A DNA stretch of 64,000 nt from Lactuca virosa (lineage: Eukaryota; Streptophyta; Magnoliopsida; Asterales; Asteraceae): contig CAKMRJ010005634.1 of assembly GCA_928212115.1 (NCBI GenBank), forward strand, positions 119,135,125 through 119,199,124, written 5' to 3'. Both the position numbers and the translations under genes were made by a program. Positions 51,037 through 60,591 of this stretch are shown here, one piece after another. The notes beneath the pieces are model-generated. The model saw only the letters and a list, made by a program, of their open reading frames with translations. It made no database searches and was not told the DNA's origin. Position 1 is the first letter of the stretch. Each line of letters begins with the position of its first letter.

Positions 51037-51805
51037 TGTTGGGTTTTAGGTACTATAACACTACTATGGTGCACATACAACCCTAATAGCTTTGGATCTA
51101 AGTTTTCTCTAGTTATACATGCAACAAAAATTATCCAAAACATGAAGCCTACAACTAGCATACAATATTGATATTTGAATCATAAAATACTAGTTAGAAG
51201 ATTACCTCTTGTTGTAGCTTGCAGAGTTTTGGCCTTTCAAGAGCCTAGCACCTCAAGTGTGATGCCTCAAATGTCTTACAACAAACCAAGAACAAAAGGA
51301 GGAACTTGAGAGAGAGGTTTGGAGACACAAAAATCGTCTAGAGCTTCTTAGAATCACTAGTGCACGATTTTTGGCTTAGGGGCTATAAATATATAGTGTA
51401 GAATTCCATGGGTCGTTTGTAAACCCTAATCCATACATTTATACTTATGATCCATAACATACATGGACTAACTCTTCATGGACTCTCACATAAACTTAGT
51501 CCATCATGGATCAATAGCCCAAACCATATGTATCACTGATTTACATAATTAGTACCCGTTAATTTAATTAGTCTCTTTTGATCACTAAATTAATTCCAAA
51601 TTAATTCTTGACCAATACTAATTAAATAATATGATTTCTCAATTAATATATTATACTTATAATATATTAATAAATCAGAATAACCTCTTTCTCAAATATC
51701 CATCCTATCAAATTGTTCCAGAGAGTTGCAAACCAAATGGACCATGCTTATATCGGGTCAAGTACATACTAATCATAGTTATGGGCTTAGACACCTAATC
51801 CAACA
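51037..51805 (-). repeat. Copia-3a 5' LTR
   Basis: TGTTGGGTTTTAGGTACTA to CTAATCCAACA; TSD GTTAC follows at 51806-51810. The adjoining PBS complement reads GGCTATGATACCA, one base inserted relative to the consensus. Confidence 0.9.
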
Positions 51806-51811
51806 GTTACA

Positions 51812-53016
51812 ACACTAAATTAGAAATGATTGTAAACAAGATTTAGAAGATACTTCCATTAAGCTTCGAATCCCTCCTTTTCCTATGTGTATTTTCTAAA
51901 TATGGATTTATTCAGTTGATTACCAATTTAAATGTAATTAGTAATCTTGATGCGATCTCCTAATATTTCCACCAATTCATGGACTACTATGTAATGGTAA
52001 TATATAAGTAAACATAAAATTGATTGTTAATGATAATTGGGCTATGTAAGACATATCTAAGTTGAACATAATTATGGTAAAATTAATGTTCTCCAACACA
52101 GTTTAGAGTTGTTACCTTTATTACCTAATCTAAGATATGATTAATCTTAGCTCTGGAAACTTAATGGTCATAAACTACTAGGTACACAATTTCATGCAAT
52201 TCAAATGGTCATTAGACTACACTTAACTTGAATCTAAGCAAAAAAGATGCAAACTTTAACATATTAGGTAATGATAATCAAACACATGCATTAACCAACT
52301 TCATAAATCCAAAATATACACTAGAAACTAACACCTAGTAATAGGGTTCATCTACCCTAAACGAAAACCTAATGATTAGATATTCATACAGAAAATAAAC
52401 ACACAAAAATATAAGAATTCGACATTGTTAATCTAATACAAACCAAATTTGATGCGTGATCTTCAAATCTTCAATCTCCAAGTATTCTCTTTTCCTAAGG
52501 GTTATTTTTCACAGATCTCTGGCCTCTAAAATCGATTATCTATCCAGAATATCAAATCCAACCTCTAATAAAGTCGATAGGTAAAGGAGTATTTATAGTT
52601 TCCAAATATCGTGTCTCATCTCGTGAGAAGTAATGGCTCACGTCGTAAGATCAGTATAATTCGTGTTCGACAAGGAAACTGCATTTTGCTTAATTATCTT
52701 CTGTAAGAATTTGTACTCACGTTGTGAGCTTTAATTCTCATGTCGTGTGATTGTATTTAACTAAATTTTCTCTTCTTTTAAGCTCTATTAAGCACCCAGC
52801 TCAGCTCCAGTCCTTCCATGTTCTAGCTTTTGTTGGTTTTGGTCATTTTTCCTCAAGAATGTCATATTTAGCTGCCAAATATAATTTAACTCAATAAGTA
52901 TCAAATATCTTTGCAATTAACCAAATTATAGCTTAAAATGTATTAAAATAATGCCTGAATATATGTATAAATATAGCAATATCAAAATTTATTTAAATTT
53001 ATTTAAATACCCGACA
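51812..53016 (-). repeat. Athila/Tat-like LTR, second part
   Basis: Continues the LTR broken at 29029. Its outer end is CCCGACA (minus-strand TGTCGGG). It contains CTCACGTCGTAAG-type and TCACGTTGTGAG-type palindromes (52630-52760). Net LTR length is about 1.44 kb. Confidence 0.72.
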
Positions 53017-53475
53017 CATGTCTTTTACTTGCCCAAAAGCAAAATTGATTTTATTATCATCACATCAAAACCCTAGTCACCAACATCACACAAGACAATC
53101 CATTTAGAACCTCTCCATTACTCCAACACCGCAATGCATGTATTTGTGTCTATATTTTTCCTAAGAACTTACCCAATCCAAAATACTCACAATATTCATA
53201 AACACTTCCCCACTTCTTTTGAACATCACTCATTTTATGCATCCCTCCGAATATATCCTCAAAAATCTTTCTTGAGCTCAAGGTAATTTTTCGTTAAGCC
53301 CCCAAGCATACATATGGAAAAATAACCTAGAAAGAAAAATTACAATAAAATTAACTTGACAAATTGACTTATGCTTGAGTCTTTGATAATTTGGAGCTTT
53401 TCTTCATATATGCAACAAGAAATCTCAATATTTTATGATGGAGTCAATGTGTGCACTTGCGAACTTTTAGACTCG
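53017..53475 (-). other. Athila/Tat-like 3' internal end with PPT
   Basis: On the minus strand this ends GCTTTTGGGCAAGTAAAAGA next to the LTR start TGTCGGG, the arrangement seen at the 3' end of Athila/Tat elements. It makes the LTR at 28791-53016 flanked by a PPT on one side and a PBS on the other. No protein is encoded. Confidence 0.6.
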
Positions 53476-54260
53476 CAATGGCCCATGACAAAGAAGGATC
53501 CGAAAACAAATAAAGCTTTGATTGAAGAATTTGCTAAGCATTAAGAGAATATCGCATCCCAAAAGGAGAATTTCACTAGAGTAAGATCAAGTAAAGATGG
53601 AGGTCAAGATGCTATCAGTGCAGTAATTGCAAAGCTTGACGTAATGAAAGAAAAGATCACTAAATTAGATGGATCAAGTGAAGATAGATGCAGAGCTTGT
53701 AGACGACCCCATTCTACAAGGGATTGTGAATTGGAATACAAGAGAGATCGAGATACAAAATAAATTCAACAACTAAAACATGATCTCTACCAAATAGAAC
53801 AAGTCCAATCTGAGAAAATATCTGCTCTCGAGTCAATGTTATTTAGATTTATGGAAGCTAGCAAAAAACAACATGATGCTACAGATGCACCACTTAGAGA
53901 ACAATGAAAATCTATTTTGAGTATTTGTAGTTAAGTGGGGAAATTAACAAAGCTTGTACAAGAAAAGCTATCGGATTCACTTTCAAGAAAAGTCGAGCCA
54001 ATCCTAATCGCTCAATTCGTGGCCGTTTATATTAAAGAGGAAGACAAATTTGTGCATATAGGGGTCCTTGAAGAACAGTCTGATCAGTTACTCAAAGTAA
54101 AAGCAAAAGAAGATATAAATCATGACTCTGCCCAGTCGCCACGACGTGGAGGCTATAGTGCCACGTCGTTGGCGATAAAAGAATATTATGATTTTCTACC
54201 GTCGGGCCATATCAACCACCTATTCCTTTCCCATCTTGTGCTAAGGAAAATCTGGTGAAG
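53476..54260 (+). pseudogene. Athila/Tat-like gag fragment
   Basis: The plus-strand frame has a CX2CX3HX4C zinc knuckle (RCRACRRPHSTRDCE, 53686-53730), then a Lys/Glu-rich stretch with coiled-coil character, several stops, and an open 107-codon stretch (53935-54258) with LTKLVQEKLSDSLSRKVEP. The CX2CX3HX4C spacing is usual for Athila/Tat gag. Stops at 53551, 53761, 53905 and 53932 break it. It is a degraded gag C-terminal half. Confidence 0.65.
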
Positions 54261-55606
54261 CAAGGAAACGCAAAGTTCATGGAACATAAAGAACCAGAAG
54301 AGCAATTAGAAAAGGAAGTGAATTATTCGAAACCTCCAGTTTCAACGCCCATGATTTTTGAGGTGTTTGCTTTTACAAGACCACCATATCAAGTCACAAA
54401 CACAGTTGGGTTGAATAAAAGAAGAAGATAGTGATGAGTCTCATTTTGACAAGAAAAACCCACAAAGAGACAAAACAAAAGCTAAAGACACGGGAATAAG
54501 AAGGAACCCAAGAGGAAGCATAATGAAGATGTCAACCCAAAAGTGCCAGAAAGTTCGAGAAAGGCATTCAATAGACAGGTTGCCTGGAAATGAGTAAGGT
54601 TTAAGAGGATGGAGAACGGGGAGGTTACACTTCCACCTGACGCAACGTAGAAGGTAAGGAGTTCAACTAACGACTCCTAAAAAAGAAGCGCTTCTCGGGA
54701 GGCAAACTGATTTTTAAGAGTTTTCATTTTCGTTTCCGTTTGATTTGTTTTAGTTTTTAGTTTTTTTTAGTTTAGCCGAATGATGATGTGTTTCTCTATT
54801 CTTCTGATTTTATTTTGTAGTATTACAATAAGTGAAGCGGTGAAGGAGCATATTAGATGAAGAAGTCATGCGATTTTTGAAGATTGTAATTAAAGACCAT
54901 GTTTTCAAATAACTGTGGGGTTCCCACATGAAGAAGATAAGAGTTTTGAAGCATTTTCCAGAAAGAAGACGTTGGGAATGATCCTTATCCACTAAGATGA
55001 TAACATACATTACTTTGGATCTTGAAGATACTATGAGAAGACACCACGACGTGGCCATCATAACCACGTCGTGGCATTCATATTTTTTCCCGGCTGATTT
55101 CGTTAGGTCTGTAACCACGACGTGTCATCACTAACCATGTCGTGGTGGTCTTATTTTGTATGAATGTTGCGACTTCAAACTCAATACCATGTCGTGGTGT
55201 TGCTTTCCCATGTCGTGACCCACGATCAACACACTTTATAAAGATGGTTCTTTGATTTATTTCGGTCCGATACATTTGCATTCACAAGAGAAGAGTTTAG
55301 AAGTACTGTTTCCAACCATTATACGAGATGTGAAAGCTTTTCTACACACGTTCAAGAATTCGATCTCGCCACTACTATCCCAGGGGAGTCTTTTCCAATT
55401 TCTTCTTTTTAATTTTATGTTCTTTAATTGTTTAAGCATGCAATGGGGACATTGCACCATTTAATTGTGGGGTATTAGGTTGAATATAGGAATGAAAGCA
55501 TATTGATAAAAAATTAAAAAAAAATGACTAGGATTTAAAAAATTATTTGAAATAATAATCTAAAACTAAACCTAGTTTAAAAAGAAATTTATGTTGAGAT
55601 CTAGGT
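54261..55606 (+). other. Athila/Tat-like 3' region, pol deleted
   Basis: Directly after gag comes sequence with AAGCGCTTCTCGGGAGGCAA (54690-54709) and the GGGGACATTGCACCATTTAA (55445-55464) plus TGTGGGGTATTAGG tract, both typical of the 3' end of Athila/Tat elements. No protease, RT or integrase lies between, so this is a deletion derivative. CCACGACGTGG palindromes recur here (54139-54170 and 55042-55210). The short frames at 54.8-55.5 kb are not conserved genes. Confidence 0.55.
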
Positions 55607-57994
55607 TGTCACACCCCCAAACCCGGAACGGCGGAAACGTTCGGGGGTGGAGGACGTCATGTACAGTATCACAACAATTGAATAATAGTAATCAAAGCAA
55701 CAACAACCATTGTATTGATATTAAAATTTTTACATTGTATTCTAATCATATATGATTTACTCCAAAAGTAAATAGCAAAGTAAAGACTTGAAGCTACTAT
55801 GTTCCGTCATCCAGGAACCCGGGGCGTGTACATGTATACTAGTGTCCTGAGAATACAAGTAGTTTTTGAAAGAGTGTCAACATTAAAGTTGGTGAGTTCA
55901 TAAGCATTTTGTTTTAGAAAACAGATTATTTGTTCTTTGTAAAACATGATATGTTTCTCCAGAAAATCCTATATTTTCTGATGTGATGAATGCTAAGTAA
56001 AATGACTCGTACTAGTTCCTTCCGTGAGTACTTAGTGTATACAAGTTATATACAATTCAAATCGAACAGACAATTGATTGTGTGGTTCTGCCCCAATCCC
56101 ACAACCAAACAAGGAACAGGAAATGAGGCGGAAGCCACACATTCCACTGCATATCGGATCCTCATTGTATAACACTCTAGTGTATTCACTAAATACTTAC
56201 AGAGTTAACTGTAATGGTCCTTTAATATGTGATGAATGTGTTCCTTCAGAAAATCCTATATTTTCTTAGTAAGAATTATGATGATACCAATTCCTTCTAT
56301 AACCACTTACTTTATACTAGTTATATATAAAGTAATATCGAATGGACAGTTGAATGTGTGGATCTGCCCTAAGCCCACAACCGAACAAGGAACAAGAAAT
56401 GAGGCGGAAACCACACATTCCACTGCCTATCGGATATTCTTCATATATAACCTGGATGTATAAACTTAAGGAATCATAGAATTAACGATGATAGTTCGTA
56501 AGTTAAATGGTAAACATTTTGCTTGTAAAATAACGATGTTTATCCTGGAAAATCCTATATTTTCCATAAAAGTGAATTGTTGTCTCTAATGTTCCAAAAC
56601 TGAAACGTACAATTATTTATCCATACATAAGTTGATAAGATGTAGCTTTATTAATAAATAAAACTAGCCGAAGCCGTGTTTGCCCTGTAAACTAGAAGTG
56701 ATGTGAATACCCTCCTATAATCATTTAGTACATACGAGTTATAGAAATCTAGATCAAACAGACAGTCGATTGGGTGATTCTTCCCTAAGCCCACAACCAA
56801 ACAAGGAACAGTAAATGAGGCGGAAACCACACATTCCACTGCATGTCGGATATTAATCTCATATCACCCTGATGTATATACTAAGTAATCAATAGTTACT
56901 AACCCTGAAAACTGTTCGATAAGTATATTATTACGTGAATGAATCGTTGTTTTATCCATGTGAGTTCTTATAACCATACTGATTGATGGAAAACCTTTAC
57001 GACGTTCTTCGGGCGTCGTTAACGTTAATGACGTTAGTCACCACAGGCCTGCTGGCCTAGCTGTTGCAAGCAGCTCTGGTGCGGGATTGTGAGTCCCGTA
57101 TAGATCTATACAAAAACTCACGCTCTCCCTCCAGGAGACTCTGGTTCATAAGACTAGACTTCCCTTGGCACTTAGGTAAGTACTCGAAGACGTGTCTCAC
57201 AAATTTGTTCCCTCAACGGATTCACAAATAATACAATGAAAACCTTTTTGTAAATAACGTGTTACTTTGTAAAAGAAGTTCGTTCGTTCCATAAACTACA
57301 CTTAATATAGTTTATAAGTTTGTTTCCGTGTTAAAATCTGTGCTTGTAAAATAGTTGTGTTTTAACATGTTTCGTAAATTGTTTGTAAGTCTAGTAGTCA
57401 CAATGTTTGTCGTATTTAATACGTTTCACGTTCAAATGCATGTTAACGGTAAGAAAATATAATAAGCAAAATTAAATTTTTAAACACAACATTACTTGTG
57501 TTTTACTTGTATTCCCCCCCCCCCCCCCCCCCCCCGGTAAAAACATTGAAAAAGTTTGCAGTTGGATAAATGGGTTCACGGTGTGTTCTTGGTGAATGCT
57601 TGAAGATTTGAAGGTTTGAATAAATGTTCTTGGTGTTCTTGGTGAAAACTTGAAGATATGGGCAAAATCTCATGAATTTCTGGTGTTCATGGATGATAGT
57701 TGAGAGGAATTTGAGAAGTGTTTTCGGATGGAAAATGTGAGAAATGAAATTGTTTTCGGATGGACTAAATATATAGGGAGGTGTTTACGGTCAAGATGGG
57801 CCTTGGGCTTTAGTGTTTACGGTTCTATAATGGGCCTTTACTGAGTTTTTGGCCAAATAGTGGGTGTTTTCGGACTTGACAAACCGTAAACACCATTGTG
57901 AATAAAAATTCAAACCGTGAACACCCTTTATGAATTGCTTTCCAACCGTGAACCCTTTTCCCCTTAATTAATTTGGGTGAAAACTCATTTAATG
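55607..57994 (-). repeat. Gypsy LTR A, truncated by LTR B
   Basis: Begins TGTCACACCCCCAAACCCGG, the same terminus as the LTRs at 8143 and 13705. It shares with them the three direct repeats, a block at 57005-57150 (reverse complement of 12783-12935) and a C-run at CTTGTATTC. A TATA-like site lies at 57768-57776, with GTGTTTACGG palindrome halves at 57780-57960. No PBS adjoins it, and its U3 start is cut at 57995. Confidence 0.75.
57514..57535. repeat. 22-base poly-C tract in LTR A
   Basis: Twenty-two C on the plus strand, thus G22 on the LTR sense strand. The homologous site has C7 at 10340-10346, and the opposite-orientation LTR has GGGGAGGAGGG near 12162-12174. Confidence 0.95.
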
Positions 57995-58052
57995 TGTAAC
58001 ACCTGTTCCAGGTATTATTTGATTTAGTTAATTCAGGGTTTTTGGTGCATGG

Positions 58053-58923
58053 ACTCGTCGAGTAGGGGCATTTAATCATGGACACGGATCGGGATCAACT
58101 CGGCGAGTCGGAAGGCCCGACTCGGTGAGTTGGAGCTGTAAGGAGAAAACCCTAATTTCGGGGTTTGCCCCTACATGAAGATCATTAACTGCCCTTATGG
58201 CCTCCCCTAGCACCCTATCTCCCTACAAAAAGTAGTTTTCGGCCGTAACCCCCCCCCTCCCCTTGAGTGAGAAGAAGAGCTTGGTTTAGCAAAGTTGGAG
58301 TGTTGAAGAAGAGGTTTAGAAGAAGTCACAAGAAGGGAGGCAGTGGATCCGACATCTACACTGTATTGGTCACCATTCTAAGGTATAAAGTCATGACCTT
58401 GACCTCTAGTAGTTTAGATCTCATTTCTTGGAAGTGAATGACTATTATTGGGAAAAATGGAGTCAAGCTTGAATCTGGACTTATGGTCCCAGATATGGAC
58501 CTCTTTAGGTCCCCAATGGCATAAAGTTGCTCCCTTTATGCAGTCCAGCCTATTTCAATGCATAAGAACCTTGTATGAAGACTAGTTTTGGTGTTATGGC
58601 CATGTGAGGCCTTGCATGCACGTAAAGTTTGCAACTTTACATGACATCTACACTAGGGAAGGCTAGATCTGAAGTTTGGGACCCTGGATCCCACTGGAAA
58701 AGGCCGAAAATGAGAAGGACTAAAGGAACTCGCCGAGTCCTTTAATCGACTCGACGAGCCGGCCAAAGAGTTTAAGGCCAAAGAGTTTACGGCCAGGGGT
58801 TTGCGGTTGAGAGTTTGAATCCGCGAGCATTAAGGAACTCGATGAGTCACTCAAGTGACTCGGCGAGTTAACGAGTTAAGCAAGGAACTCGACGGGTGGC
58901 TGGTTATGCTCGACGAGTCGAGG
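58053..58923. repeat. ACTCGNCGAGT palindrome series in LTR B
   Basis: About ten full or partial copies, for example ACTCGTCGAGT (58053-58063), ACTCGGCGAGT, ACTCGCCGAGT, ACTCGACGAG and CTCGACGAGTCGAG (58910-58923). The same motif is in the leaders of Copia-3a and -3b, which are unrelated elements. Confidence 0.85.
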
Positions 58924-59220
58924 TCAACATGGACTGTTGACCTTGACTGTGCACTTTGACCTTGACCTTGACCTTGATTTTGACCAGGGTTGATCTGACA
59001 GTATTTATGGGATGGTGTTAAGATAATCACTTGATGATTATAGGCAGTTGAGAAGAGGCGGTGTGGGACATAACTGAATTCAGCTTACCAGTCCAGTATT
59101 CCAGAGGTGAGTCTTCTCACCATACCACTGGGTCTAAGGCACCAAGGCCGGCCCATTTTATGATAGTTGGTATACTTGTTGTGTAGAGGCGTGTGGCATT
59201 TTTATGTAGTGAGACGTGGC

Positions 59221-59575
59221 AATGATAGCATTTACAGCTAATGGTAGAGATAGCCTTTGTGGCTAATGGTAGAGATAGCCTTTAGGGCTAACGGTAGAGA
59301 TAGCCTTTACGACTAACGTTAGAGATAGCCTTTACGGTTAATGGTAGAGATAGCCTTTATGGCTAAGGGTAGAGATAGCCTTTATGGCTAAGGGTAGAGA
59401 TAGCCTTTGTGGCTAATGGTAGAAATAGCCTTATAGCTCATTGATATGTGATATGTGGTAGAGGTAGCCTTTATAGCTAATTGATTTGTATTATGTGGTA
59501 GAGGTAACTTTTATAGCTAATTGATATGTGGTATGCGGTAGAGATAGCTTCTATAGCTAGTATGATATGTGTTAT
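59221..59575. repeat. Minisatellite, 25-bp units passing into 40-bp units
   Basis: Eight units of about 25 bp (core GGTAGAGATAGCCTTT plus GGCTAA) from 59240, then three units of about 40 bp in which a 15-bp TGATATGTG-type insert follows each core, to about 59560. Confidence 0.9.
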
Positions 59576-60084
59576 GTGGATTGTGTGTGGGGTATGCTTT
59601 GGGGGACTCACTAAGCTTCGTGCTTATGGTTTACAGTTTTGGTTTCAGGTTTCATCGATTGGAAAAGAAGGGCTCGGAAGGATTGCAGCGCACACACCTA
59701 TCATTTCCGCAATGAATGATTTTGGGATGAACTCTGATAAATGTTATACTTAATGATGATTTGGAAATAAGTGGTATCAATGTTTGATTATATTAAAAAT
59801 GAAATTTTTACCCTTGATTTTTGGTTCGTTACATAATGTCTATATTTAATGGCTATATTTATGATTTAAACCCTTAGTCTTTTATCTTATGTTCATTTAT
59901 AATCCTCTAATTTAGCTTAGGTTTCAATATTTTAGCTTAAAATCAACCTAGATTTAAAACTTCACTTATTTATTAGTTTATAAGGGCAATAGAGGATATA
60001 ATGCATCAAGGAGTGAAATGTGGTTTTCATTTGTACTAGGTTAGGGTTTAAGCTTTGCTGGGTCAAAAATTTCGAGTTGTGACA

Positions 60085-60103
60085 TCATCCCCCCGTTAGA
60101 GGG
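60085..60103 (-). other. Polypurine tract of the LTR B element
   Basis: The minus strand reads CCCTCTAACGGGGGGATGA next to the LTR start TGTCACAACTCG. Confidence 0.75.
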
Positions 60104-60119
60104 AATTTCGTCCCGAAAT

Positions 60120-60283
60120 TCGAAATCTGAATGGTTACTTATGGATAGTGAAAGAGGTGGGTACTTCGGTTCTATCTTATCTTCTCGTTCCCAAGTGAAT
60201 TCTGATCATCGCTTGACGTTCCAGCGGATCTTCACTATTGTACCTGTTGTCGCCATTGGTAAGGAGTGTATGGGTTCAGTTTA
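60120..60283 (-). pseudogene. Gypsy chromodomain remnant (Tekay-like)
   Basis: The minus strand encodes TIVKIRWNVKR, a stop, then SEFTWEREDKIEPKYP. The RW...FTWERED pattern is the C-terminal chromodomain of chromovirus integrases, which directs insertion into chromatin. One stop lies inside the motif. The upstream part is cut by the solo LTR at 60284 and may resume at 62805. Confidence 0.7.
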
Positions 60284-60449
60284 TGTAACGCCCCGATTTT
60301 TCTCGATACGTTTAGTTATTTTAATTCAATTATTCTTGTAACCTTGGGTTAATTTATTTAACCAATGTCTGATTTTCTTATGTTATTGGACTCTTTTGAT
60401 CATCTTGTAAACTCCTTTTATTGAAGTCCATAGGCTATGGGCCTATTCT

Positions 60450-60501
60450 ATCCCACATCGCCAAACATATGTAAACTCAACCATTTTTGTCTATTATATA
60501 A
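60450..60501 (+). promoter_or_regulatory. USE plus TATA, copy 1
   Basis: ATCCCACATCG (60450-60460) matches the plant snRNA upstream sequence element RTCCCACATCG in full. TATATAA starts at 60495, 34 bases after it. In plant snRNA genes this wider spacing is the Pol II type; Pol III genes have it about ten bases shorter. Confidence 0.75.
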
Positions 60502-60539
60502 GCTTGTTATCCTCATACTTCATTTGATATCTACTTTGA

Positions 60540-60591
60540 ATCCCACATCGATTCAAGTATCAAAATATACTTCAACTTCATGTTTATATAA
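60540..60591 (+). promoter_or_regulatory. USE plus TATA, copy 2
   Basis: ATCCCACATCG (60540-60550) and TATATAA from 60585, again exactly 34 bases apart and 90 bp downstream of copy 1. Confidence 0.75.

Larger units (their letters stand above)
30715..51805 (-). mobile_element. Copia-3a, minus-strand Copia element carrying Copia-3b and an assembly duplication
   Basis: Left LTR 30715-31483 and right LTR 51037-51805 are flanked by a perfect TSD GTTAC (30710-30714 and 51806-51810). Its pol region is interrupted at 33762 by Copia-3b. The right half occurs twice in this sequence (41520-46342 and 46978-51810), separated by a gap of Ns; only one copy is likely real. Its true length without Copia-3b and the duplicate is about 7.9 kb. 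It shares PBS, PPT, leader and gag with Copia-2. Confidence 0.85.
46381..51835. repeat. Second copy of the 5.4-kb duplicated segment
   Basis: Starts in mid-LTR of Copia-3b and repeats 40922-46367. Its first 100 bases contain small insertions, and the rest is cleaner than the first copy. Confidence 0.9.
57995..60084 (-). repeat. Gypsy LTR B, 3' LTR of a chromovirus
   Basis: Runs TGTAACACCTG...GAGTTGTGACA on the plus strand. It is a minus-sense 3' LTR because a PPT and chromodomain adjoin its right end. It carries an ACTCGNCGAGT palindrome series (58053-58923) and a 25-bp/40-bp minisatellite. It appears inserted in LTR A. Confidence 0.75.

Noticed and set aside
41520..51810. Genuine tandem duplication or two independent Copia-3a insertions
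   Set aside because: Independent insertions cannot share the partial Copia-3b LTR and the non-element flank. A true tandem duplication cannot be excluded without reads, but the gap and indel pattern favour contig overlap.
59221..59575. CRISPR-like array
   Set aside because: Units are contiguous with no unique spacers, in plant retrotransposon DNA.
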